A stretch of DNA of 8,199 nucleotides from NCBI GenBank assembly GCA_964425005.1, contig CAYRKT010000074.1:1-8199 (forward strand), in the 5' to 3' direction. Both the position numbers and the translations under genes were made by a program. This DNA comes from CAYRKT01 sp964425005 (lineage in GTDB: Bacteria; Synergistota; Synergistia; CAYRKT01). The notes beneath the pieces were generated by a model that saw only the letters and a list, made by a program, of their open reading frames with translations, did not search any database and was not told the DNA's origin. Shown here piece after piece: positions 1 through 5,267 of this stretch; position 1 is the first letter of the stretch; the number at the start of each line of letters is the position of its first letter.

Positions 1-1
1 G

Positions 2-301
2 GGGCTCAAGGGGCTCTCGGAGGCCTACTACCTGGCCGCCTCCAGGGCCCTGGAGAGGGCCGAGGTGGAGGAGCTTCGAAGGAGGTTCAGGGCGCGCCTC
101 CTCGTCCCCTACCAGTTCTCCGGCTACGCCGAGGAGAGGGTCAGGTCCTGCGGGGCCAGGGTCACCTCCAGGGCGGAGGGGGAGGATGGGCTGGAGCTGG
201 AGGTGGAGGTGGACGAGGAGCGCTTCGCCCTCCTCCGGGAGAGGCTGGAGAGGTGGCTGAAGGGGGGAGAGCTGCTGGACCTATCCTGGGAGGAGATTTG
301 A
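2..301 (+). CDS. YigZ/IMPACT-family protein, C-terminal part (5' end outside window)
   Basis: This is an open frame from the window edge to a TGA at 299-301, giving 99 visible residues. The first residues (GLKGLSEAYYLAASRAL) resemble the end of the IMPACT/UPF0029 domain, where E. coli YigZ has GTGGLVKAY followed by a short helix. The rest fits the small alpha-beta C-terminal domain (DUF1949 type): a strand LLVPYQFSGY, a helix, a second strand pair rich in Glu and Val, and a closing segment GGELLDLSWEEI that parallels the GSLQLLAIEE end of YigZ. The family is conserved but its biochemical role in bacteria is unsettled; eukaryotic IMPACT acts in translational control. A GTG at 65 could be taken for a start, but the frame stays open and family-like upstream of it, so it is an internal Val. 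The assignment rests on remembered family patterns and only a third of the protein. Confidence 0.72.
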   Translation, partial: GLKGLSEAYYLAASRALERAEVEELRRRFRARLLVPYQFSGYAEERVRSCGARVTSRAEGEDGLELEVEVDEERFALLRERLERWLKGGELLDLSWEEI

Positions 302-327
302 GGTGTTCGATTTCTTTGACCTAAATT
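298..327 (+). promoter_or_regulatory. Possible promoter upstream of cobU
   Basis: TTGAGG at 298-303 and TAAATT at 322-327 are separated by 18 bp, each matching four of six sigma-70 consensus bases. The stretch from about 305 to 335 is clearly AT-richer than the coding DNA on both sides. Transcription would start near 333, giving a short leader before the ATG at 351. The -35 element overlaps the stop of the upstream gene, so readthrough from that gene is an equally good explanation for cobU expression. Confidence 0.28.
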
Positions 328-350
328 GATCTGTTGGGGGATCGTCCTCT

Positions 351-905
351 ATGGAAGCGGGGCTCGCGCTGGTCCTCGGTGGGATAAAGAGCGGGAAGAG
401 CGCCTTCGCCGCGTCCCTGGCCTCGAAGCTGGGGGGGGAGGTGCTGTACCTGGCCACCGCCGACCCGGGGGACCCTGAGATGGCGGAGCGCGTGGAGCGA
501 CACAGGGCGAGCAGGCCAGCCTCCTGGCTAACGGTGGAGGTCCCCTTCGTCTCCTCCTGGAGGCGCGAGGGGGTCGAGGGGGCGGTGGTGCTGGTGGAGT
601 GCATGACGCTGATGCTCTCAAACGTCTTCGCCCAGGTGGGGCTCTACTCGGGCAGGGGGGTCGACCGGTCGGCCAGGGAGGAGGTATGGCGCAGGGTGGA
701 GGAGGAGGTATCGGCCCTGGAGGGGCTTTCTCTGCGCAACGCCGTGATAGCGGTGAGCAACGAGCTGGGCATGGGGGTGATAGGGGCGGATCCCCTCACC
801 AGGGCCTTCGTAGACCTGCACGGCAGGATGAACCAGCGCCTCGCCTCGGCGGCGAGGGAGGTCTACCTGGTGACCGCTGGGATACCGCTCAAGCTCAAGG
901 GATGA
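351..905 (+). CDS. cobU: Adenosylcobinamide kinase / adenosylcobinamide-phosphate guanylyltransferase
   Basis: This cytoplasmic enzyme phosphorylates adenosylcobinamide and then transfers GMP to it, giving adenosyl-GDP-cobinamide for nucleotide-loop assembly of cobalamin. The 184-residue length is normal for CobU. A P-loop GGIKSGKS lies at residues 10-17. His51 in the ERHRASRPASW segment lines up with the guanylylated His46 of Salmonella CobU (H-x3-RP spacing kept). Further family blocks are VECMTLMLSN near residue 82, VSNELGMGVIGADPLTRAFVD with GRMNQRLA near residues 136-165, and a C-terminal VTAGIPLKLKG. The ATG at 351 has a weak GGGGGATC Shine-Dalgarno site about 8 bases upstream and starts just before the P-loop strand, as expected. 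The following cobT starts 13 bases after the stop, so the two are probably co-transcribed. Confidence 0.95.
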   Translation: MEAGLALVLGGIKSGKSAFAASLASKLGGEVLYLATADPGDPEMAERVERHRASRPASWLTVEVPFVSSWRREGVEGAVVLVECMTLMLSNVFAQVGLYSGRGVDRSAREEVWRRVEEEVSALEGLSLRNAVIAVSNELGMGVIGADPLTRAFVDLHGRMNQRLASAAREVYLVTAGIPLKLKG

Positions 906-911
906 GGGGGG
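904..911 (+). promoter_or_regulatory. Ribosome binding site for cobT (supports a TTG start)
   Basis: GAGGGGGG overlaps the cobU stop codon and ends 7 bases before the TTG at 919. No ATG or GTG lies in frame between this site and the conserved N-terminal region of CobT, so TTG is the only sensible start. Confidence 0.5.
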
Positions 912-918
912 ATCGACC

Positions 919-1917
919 TTGTTCGCGCTGGTGGTGGCTAACACCAGGGTGACCGACGTCAGGGGGATATCGGCCGCCGGGTCTGACCCGGAGATGGTGA
1001 GGTTCACGGCGGTGCTGGACGCCGAGTTCCTGCTGTGGGGAAGGCCTTTGACGCTCAACGCCATACCAGTGGACCCCCAGGGGCACCCCTCCCCAGTGGT
1101 GATAAGCAGGGCCTGCCTCGAGCGGGTGGGTTTTCCCGTTCTGGTGCTGGACGCCGGCTGCTTCGTGAGGCCCATGGTCCCGCTGGTCGACCTCAGGTCC
1201 GAGCCCGGGGGGAGGATAGACCTGGAGGACGGAGCGCCGCAGGCCAGAAGGCTCCTGGAGTGGGGCTTAAGGCTCGGGGAGGAGCTGAGCAAGGTCTCGA
1301 GGGAGCTCTGGATAGGGGAGTCGGTGCCCGGGGGGACCACCACGGCCATGGCCGTGCTGAGGGCCCTGGGTTACAGGGCCACCACCAGCTCCTCGGGCCC
1401 CCACAACCCCGTGGGGCTCAAGGAGGAGGTCGTGGGTAGGGCCTTCGAGAGGGCCTTCCGGGGGGTGGAGCGCCACCGGGAGGACCCGCTGAGCGCGGTC
1501 GAGTCCTTCGGCGACCCGATGATGCCCGTGGCGATGGGCCTGTCCCTGGGGTTCAGGGGGAGAAGGGTCCTCTGCGGAGGGACGCAGATGCTCGCGGTGG
1601 CCGCGGCGCTCAGGTGGATGGGCGGGCTGGACGGGGATCTGCAGGTGGCCACCACCAAGTACGTGGCCCACGACCCCAACGCCAACTTCCGCGAGGTCGC
1701 CGACGAGATCGGGGTCGAGACCCTGGTGGCCCCCCTGGACTTCTCCGGGAGCAAGCACCGGGGCCTGAGGGACTACGAGCTGGGGTTCATAAAGGAGGGG
1801 GTGGGCGCCGGCGGATGCGCCGTGATGGCCCTGGAGTCGGGCCTCTCTCCCGAGGAGATCGCGAAGGCCACGGAGGAGGTCTACGAGGGGCTCCTGAGAG
1901 GGGGGCACGCCCCATAG
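919..1917 (+). CDS. cobT: CobT-like nicotinate-nucleotide-dependent phosphoribosyltransferase (archaeal-type family)
   Basis: This enzyme is expected to convert nicotinate mononucleotide plus a lower-ligand base into the alpha-ribotide used to finish cobalamin. It has 332 residues. It resembles the archaeal-type family (TIGR00303/UPF0284) more than Salmonella CobT. The sequence shows ISAAGSDPEMVRFTAVLDAEFL at the N-terminus (residues 17-38), a glycine-rich ESVPGGTTTA at 134-143, SSSGPHNPVGLK from 157, GGTQMLAVAAAL near 216, and KEGVGAGG at 292-299. By analogy with the EGxGA motif around catalytic Glu317 of Salmonella CobT, Glu293 is the likely catalytic base; this is inference. It follows cobU directly, which supports the cobalamin role. 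It starts with TTG and ends at a TAG. Which base it activates (dimethylbenzimidazole, adenine or other) cannot be told from sequence. Confidence 0.88.
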   Translation: MFALVVANTRVTDVRGISAAGSDPEMVRFTAVLDAEFLLWGRPLTLNAIPVDPQGHPSPVVISRACLERVGFPVLVLDAGCFVRPMVPLVDLRSEPGGRIDLEDGAPQARRLLEWGLRLGEELSKVSRELWIGESVPGGTTTAMAVLRALGYRATTSSSGPHNPVGLKEEVVGRAFERAFRGVERHREDPLSAVESFGDPMMPVAMGLSLGFRGRRVLCGGTQMLAVAAALRWMGGLDGDLQVATTKYVAHDPNANFREVADEIGVETLVAPLDFSGSKHRGLRDYELGFIKEGVGAGGCAVMALESGLSPEEIAKATEEVYEGLLRGGHAP

Positions 1918-1924
1918 CGATAGC

Positions 1925-1954
1925 CCGACCCCCCTTGACGAGAGAGGGGGGCGG
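1925..1954 (+). terminator. GC-rich hairpin after cobT, overlapping the next promoter
   Basis: CCG-(A)-CCCCCCT at 1925-1935 can pair with AGGGGGGCGG at 1945-1954, a ten-base-pair stem with one bulged A and a nine-base loop. A TTTTT run follows at 1963-1967, eight bases after the stem, which is farther than in a textbook intrinsic terminator. It lies eight bases past the cobT stop, where a terminator would be expected. The loop and distal arm coincide with the -35 and spacer of the putative promoter of the next operon. Confidence 0.4.
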
Positions 1955-1963
1955 TGCTAACCT
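1935..1963 (+). promoter_or_regulatory. Sigma-70-type promoter of the metal operon
   Basis: TTGACG at 1935-1940 is followed after 17 bp by TAACCT at 1958-1963. A TG at 1955-1956 gives an extended -10 (TGC before the hexamer), which can offset the weak -10. The start of transcription would fall at about 1970, inside the operator-like sequence that follows. The leader to the regulator start would be about 50 bases. Spacing and position are good; the -10 hexamer itself is poor. Confidence 0.5.
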
Positions 1964-1968
1964 TTTTG

Positions 1969-1992
1969 TGAATGATTGTTCATTTGTTCATT
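1969..1992. promoter_or_regulatory. Putative ArsR/SmtB-type operator with nested repeats
   Basis: TGAATGATTGTTCA at 1969-1982 reads on the minus strand as TGAACAATCATTCA. That matches 12 of 14 positions of the TGAACAAATATTCA-type core described for SmtB/CzrA-class metal sensors. Within it lies a perfect inverted repeat, AATGA and TCATT around TTGT (1971-1984). The octamer TTGTTCAT is repeated in tandem at 1976-1983 and 1984-1991, so a second half-site follows on the same face. The site sits on the predicted transcription start and immediately upstream of an ArsR/SmtB-family gene, the usual autoregulatory arrangement. The recognition is by eye against remembered consensus sites. Confidence 0.65.
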
Positions 1993-2020
1993 GCTATGTG
2001 AGGGATGGGGGTGCGTGCTA

Positions 2021-2395
2021 TTGTTGAGCGAGATGCTGGAGCTGGAGGGAGACGAGCTGGAGGAGGTGATCCTGGGCCTTTCCGAGACCTTTAAGGCCCT
2101 TTCCGACTCGAGCAGGACGAAGATACTGCTTTTGCTATCCCGAAAGCCCATGTGCGTGGGCGACCTGGCGCAGGAGGCGGGCATATCCTTCTCCAACGCC
2201 TCGCACCAGCTCAGGGTCCTCCGGAACATGGGGCTGGTGAGGCCCAAAAAGGCCGGGAGGATGACCTACTACGCCCTGAACGACGCGCACATAGAGAGGC
2301 TCCTTTGGGAGGGGGTGTCCCACGTGAAGGACCTCCTGAACCTGGATCGCCGCAGGATCGACGAGGATGAACCCAGGGAGGAGGAGGGGCGATGA
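2021..2395 (+). CDS. ArsR/SmtB-family metal-sensing repressor
   Basis: This is a winged-helix dimeric repressor of 124 residues from the chosen start. The HTH core FKALSDSSRTKILLLLSRKPMCVGDLAQ continues into a recognition region ISFSNASHQLRVLRNMGLV and a wing GRMTYYAL (about residues 24-86), very close to cyanobacterial SmtB. The C-terminal helix has Asp88, His90, His101 and Asp104. This is the D-x-H-x10-H-x2-(E/H) spacing of the inter-subunit alpha-5 site in SmtB (D104, H106, H117, E120) and CzrA, with Asp in the last position. One Cys (45) lies in the alpha-3 position. Zinc, cobalt or nickel sensing is the family expectation; the true metal is unknown. Start choice is uncertain: TTG 2021 is nine bases after GGGGG, but GTG 2015, TTG 2024 and ATG 2033 are possible. 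Its stop overlaps the feoB start (ATGA at 2392-2395). The C-terminus is strongly acidic. Confidence 0.88.
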   Translation: MLSEMLELEGDELEEVILGLSETFKALSDSSRTKILLLLSRKPMCVGDLAQEAGISFSNASHQLRVLRNMGLVRPKKAGRMTYYALNDAHIERLLWEGVSHVKDLLNLDRRRIDEDEPREEEGR

Positions 2396-4383
2396 GGAGG
2401 GGGGCGGATCAGGGGCCCAAGGTCCTGGAGAGCTTGAGGAGGTCGGCCAAGGTCGCCCTGGTGGGCAGGCCGAACGTGGGTAAGAGCGCCGTGTTCGGGG
2501 CTCTCACGGGCACCTACGCCAACGTGTCCAACTACCCAGGCACCACCGTGGAGGTGTTCAGGGGGAGGAGCAGGGTGGGGGAGCTGGAGCTGGAGGTGCT
2601 GGACACCCCGGGCATGTACTCGCTGATGTCCATCACCGAGGAGGAGAAGGTGGCGAGGGACATGCTGTTGCTCGAGTCCCCGGACGTGGTGGTCCACGTG
2701 GTGGACGCCAAGAACCTGGAGCTGGAGCTCCCCATGACCCTGCAGCTCCTGGAGGCCGGCTTCGACCTGGTCCTCTGCCTGAACATGATGGACGAGGCCA
2801 TCTCCTCCGGCGTGCAGCCGGACCCAGAGGCGCTGAGCAGGGAGCTTAGCGCGCCCGTGGTGGGCACGGTGGCCGTCAAGGGGGAGGGGATAGACCGCCT
2901 CAAGGAGGCCATAGCTAGGACCCTGGAGGGCAAGGAGGGGCCAGACAGGGCCCTGCCCGTGAGGTATCCGGAGCCCCTGGAGAGAGCCCTGGAGGAGCTG
3001 GAGCGCCTCCTGTCGAGGGACTACCACCTGTCCCGGAGGGCGGTGGGGGTGCTGGCGCTGCAGGGAGATCCGGAGGTCCTGAAAGCCCTCTCCCTGGCCG
3101 AGGAGAGCTACCAGAGGGTGATCCAGATGAAGGCCGAGGTGGAGAGGCGGTTGGGTAAGGAGGTGAGCTACGCCGTGGCCGAGGCCCTGAGGGCCAGGGC
3201 CAGGGAGCTGGTGGAGAGGGTGATAAGGGCCTCCGAGAGGAGGAAGAGGGTCCTGGACAGGCTTAGCGACCTCACCATAAGGCCCCTCACGGGGCTACCC
3301 ATACTGCTACTGGTGGTGTACGCCATATACGAGGTGGTGGGGGTGCTGGGCGCCCAGGTGATAGTGGACTTCACCGAGGGCTACCTCTTCGAGGAGAGGA
3401 TAAACCCGTTCCTGGACTCCCTCTTCGAGAGGCTAATACCCTACCCGGTGATCCAGGACCTCTTCGTCCACGAGCACGGGATGCTCACCCTGGGGCTTCG
3501 ATACTCCCTGGGCCTGATCCTGCCGCTGGTGACCGTCTTCTTCCTGGTCTTCGCCCTGCTCGAGGACAGCGGCTACCTCCCCAGGCTGGCCCTGCTGCTG
3601 GACAGGGCTTTCAAGGCGGTGGGATTGAGCGGCAGGGCCGTCATCCCCATGGTCCTGGGGCTGGGCTGCGACACCATGGCGACCATAGTGACCAGGACGC
3701 TGGAGACCAGGAAGGAGAGGATCATAGCCACCCTCCTCCTCTCGCTCGCCATACCCTGCTCAGCACAGCTGGGGGTGATCATGGGGGTCCTGCACTCCAG
3801 CGCCAAGGCCCTGCTCATATGGCTTTCCGTGCTGGTGGCCGTCTTCCTGGCGGTGGGCGCCGCGAGCAAGAGGCTCATACCCGGGGGCAACCCGGTCTTC
3901 TTCATGGAGATACCGCCCCTCAGGGTGCCGAGCCCCCGAAACGTCCTGGTCAAGACGATGGCCAGGGTGGAGTGGTACGTGAAGGAGGTGGTCCCCATAT
4001 TCCTGGCGGCTAGCCTCCTCATATGGATCGGGAACCTCACGGGCCTGTTCCAGGCCCTGACGGGCGCCCTGGCCTATCCGGCCAGATGGCTGGGCCTGCC
4101 CGACGAGATGGGCAGGGTCTTCCTCTACGGTTTCCTCAGGAGGGACTACGGGGCCGCAGGCCTCTACGACCTCAAGGAGGCAGGGGTGATATCCGGGAAC
4201 TCCCTGGTGGTGGCGTCGGTGGTGTTGACCCTCTTCCTGCCCTGCGTGGCCCAGCTCATGGTCAACTACAAGGAGAGGGGCCCCAGGGTGGCGGCGGCGA
4301 TAGCCTTGACCACCCTGTTCTTCTCCTTCTCCGTGGGGTGGACCTTGAAGTCTGCCCTGGAGTGGCTGGGGGTGAGCGTTTGA
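2392..4383 (+). CDS. feoB: FeoB-family metal transporter (GTPase plus membrane domain)
   Basis: This inner-membrane protein is expected to take up ferrous iron; it has 663 residues. The N-terminal G domain shows G1 GRPNVGKS at 25-32, a G2 NYPGTTVE near 47-54, G3 DTPG at 71-74, G4 NMMD at 131-134, and a G5-like VAVKGEG around 160-166. A helical spacer follows to about 295. Hydrophobic segments lie near 299-320, 371-390, 443-466, 472-490, 530-550, 604-624 and 632-648. The hallmark EDSGYLPR is at 391-398. Gate-region cysteines are Cys426 (GLGCDTMAT), Cys456 (IPCSAQL) and Cys618 (LPCVAQL). The first two blocks differ from the E. coli-type GCNVPS and SCGARL, so this belongs to a variant FeoB subgroup, and metal choice is less certain than the family name implies. 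It overlaps the regulator by four bases; a strong purine-rich Shine-Dalgarno region lies at 2376-2389. No separate feoA precedes it. Confidence 0.93.
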   Translation: MRRGADQGPKVLESLRRSAKVALVGRPNVGKSAVFGALTGTYANVSNYPGTTVEVFRGRSRVGELELEVLDTPGMYSLMSITEEEKVARDMLLLESPDVVVHVVDAKNLELELPMTLQLLEAGFDLVLCLNMMDEAISSGVQPDPEALSRELSAPVVGTVAVKGEGIDRLKEAIARTLEGKEGPDRALPVRYPEPLERALEELERLLSRDYHLSRRAVGVLALQGDPEVLKALSLAEESYQRVIQMKAEVERRLGKEVSYAVAEALRARARELVERVIRASERRKRVLDRLSDLTIRPLTGLPILLLVVYAIYEVVGVLGAQVIVDFTEGYLFEERINPFLDSLFERLIPYPVIQDLFVHEHGMLTLGLRYSLGLILPLVTVFFLVFALLEDSGYLPRLALLLDRAFKAVGLSGRAVIPMVLGLGCDTMATIVTRTLETRKERIIATLLLSLAIPCSAQLGVIMGVLHSSAKALLIWLSVLVAVFLAVGAASKRLIPGGNPVFFMEIPPLRVPSPRNVLVKTMARVEWYVKEVVPIFLAASLLIWIGNLTGLFQALTGALAYPARWLGLPDEMGRVFLYGFLRRDYGAAGLYDLKEAGVISGNSLVVASVVLTLFLPCVAQLMVNYKERGPRVAAAIALTTLFFSFSVGWTLKSALEWLGVSV

Positions 4384-4568
4384 GGTGCCCGATCTGTGGG
4401 TTCGAGTTCGACGAGGGGCAGTCCTCCTCCTGCGGGGGATGTCCCCTCCGCGGAGGCTGCTCCCTGGTGAGGTGCCCCAACTGCGGCTACGAGACACCCA
4501 GGGACTCCAGGGCGGTCAACCTTCTGGACAGGATCTTCGGGAGGAAGAAAGGCCATGATGGCGCGTGA
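4380..4568 (+). CDS. Small Cys-rich zinc-ribbon-like protein in a feo operon
   Basis: This is a 62-residue protein starting at TTG 4380, which overlaps the feoB stop by three bases; it ends at TGA 4566-4568 inside the next gene. Seven cysteines are arranged as CPIC (3 and 6), CGGC (18 and 21), Cys27 and CPNC (32 and 35). The outer CPxC pairs look like the two halves of a zinc ribbon or rubredoxin-like knuckle. The inner C-x2-C-x5-C could hold a second metal or an iron-sulfur cluster. CPNCGYETP is followed by a basic, helical tail (LLDRIFGRKK). No signal peptide or membrane segment is seen, so it should be cytoplasmic. I do not recognise a named family with a known function. The position between feoB and a FeoA-domain gene, with translational coupling on both sides, suggests an accessory to FeoB, filling the sort of place that FeoC holds in enterobacteria. 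That role is inference. Confidence 0.8.
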   Translation: MRCPICGFEFDEGQSSSCGGCPLRGGCSLVRCPNCGYETPRDSRAVNLLDRIFGRKKGHDGA

Positions 4569-5199
4569 CCGAAGGAGCTCCTGCGAGAACGCCATAAGGG
4601 AGATATGGACGGCGGAGGAGGAGAGGGGAGAGCCCATGAGGGCTGAGGAGCTCGACCCGGAGGAGCTCTCCGCCCTCCAGGAGGACGGGCTGGTGGAGGT
4701 GAGGGAAGGCCTGGTTCGCCTCACGGAGAGGGGGAGGCAGGAGGGAAGACAGATGATGAGGAGGCACCGCCTGGCCGAGCGACTGCTCTCGGACGTGCTG
4801 GGCATGGACAAGAGCTCCATACACGCCATATCCTGCGAGTTCGAGCACTCGGTGGCCCCCGAGCTGGAGGAGAAGATATGCACCCTCCTGGGACACCCCA
4901 GGAGCTGCCCCCACGGCAGGAGGATACCCGAGGGCAACTGCTGCCTCCAGGCCAAGTGGGTGGTGGAGTCGGCGGTGAAGCCCCTGAGCGCCATGAGGGA
5001 AGGGGAGGAGGGGGAGGTGGTCTACATCTCCACCCTGGACCCCCAGGTGGCCAGGAAGATGACCGCCATGGGCATACTACCCAGGACCCCCATAAGGCTC
5101 GTCCACAAGAGGCCAGCCTACGTCTTCGAGGTGGGTCTTTCCACCTTCGCGGTGGACGAGACCATAGCCGACGCCATATTCGTGAGGACTAAAGGCTAA
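4555..5199 (+). CDS. DtxR-like metal-binding domain fused to a FeoA domain, with shortened HTH
   Basis: This protein has 214 residues. Residues 61-130 match the DtxR/MntR dimerization domain. His71, Glu75, His90, Cys94, Glu97 and His98 align without gaps (offset 8) to DtxR ligands H79, E83, H98, C102, E105 and H106. Residues 143-212 form a FeoA/SH3-like domain (LSAMREGEEGEVVYI, MGILPRTPI, VDETIADAIFV). The N-terminal DNA-binding part is short: between EEERG and DGLV there are about ten fewer residues than in DtxR, and the recognition-helix segment is missing. The position of DtxR Met10 appears to be Asn12. Extra cysteines occur at 10, 109, 118, 129 and 130, the last three around CPHG and a CC pair. 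It overlaps the small Cys-rich gene by 14 bases; GGAGGA at 4540-4545 is its ribosome site. ATG 4558 is an alternative start. It may be an iron gauge or FeoB partner instead of a repressor. Confidence 0.85.
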   Translation: MMARDRRSSCENAIREIWTAEEERGEPMRAEELDPEELSALQEDGLVEVREGLVRLTERGRQEGRQMMRRHRLAERLLSDVLGMDKSSIHAISCEFEHSVAPELEEKICTLLGHPRSCPHGRRIPEGNCCLQAKWVVESAVKPLSAMREGEEGEVVYISTLDPQVARKMTAMGILPRTPIRLVHKRPAYVFEVGLSTFAVDETIADAIFVRTKG

Positions 5200-5206
5200 A
5201 GCCTTT
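5191..5206. repeat. Palindrome spanning the stop codon of the DtxR/FeoA gene
   Basis: AAAGGCT at 5191-5197 and AGCCTTT at 5200-5206 form perfect seven-base arms with only two bases between them, and the TAA stop lies in the centre. As RNA it could fold a short stem with a four- to six-base loop. It may be incidental, or contribute to 3'-end stability together with the larger hairpin downstream. Confidence 0.35.
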
Positions 5207-5225
5207 GCCTCCCAACCCCCCGAAG

Positions 5226-5252
5226 AGGGGGACGGATCCCCTCCGTCCCCCT
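5226..5252 (+). terminator. Strong hairpin terminator between convergent genes
   Basis: AGGGGGACGGA at 5226-5236 and TCCGTCCCCCT at 5242-5252 are perfect 11-base complementary arms around a TCCCC loop. On the plus strand ATCTCCTTT follows, a loose pyrimidine tail. It lies 27 bases after the metal-operon stop and 15 bases before the end of the minus-strand peptidase gene. On the minus strand no T-rich tail follows, so it should mainly stop the plus-strand transcript, though such a stem may act in both directions. CCCCCC at 5216-5221 can instead pair with GGGGG at 5227-5231, a competing fold. Confidence 0.7.
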
Positions 5253-5267
5253 ATCTCCTTTCGAACC

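Noticed and set aside
302..350. Cobalamin riboswitch before cobU
   Set aside because: The leader is at most about 50 bases, far shorter than a B12 riboswitch, and no B12-box-like sequence is present.
618..1349. Long minus-strand open frames opposite cobU and cobT (also 1267-1908)
   Set aside because: They lie antisense to clearly recognised genes, have no ribosome sites or family motifs, and show proline/glycine/arginine-rich composition typical of GC-rich shadow frames.
2269..3027. 252-residue minus-strand frame opposite feoB, with many HH, HV and QL pairs
   Set aside because: This composition arises from the reverse reading of codons such as GTG, CTG and GAG in feoB. No domain is recognisable, and the G-domain motifs fix the plus strand as coding.
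4645..4668. GAGGAGCTC repeated 15 bp apart (4645-4653 and 4660-4668) in the shortened HTH of the DtxR-like gene, as a deletion scar
   Set aside because: Glu-Glu-Leu codon use makes such repeats common in this genome, and a deletion between repeats would leave one copy, not two.
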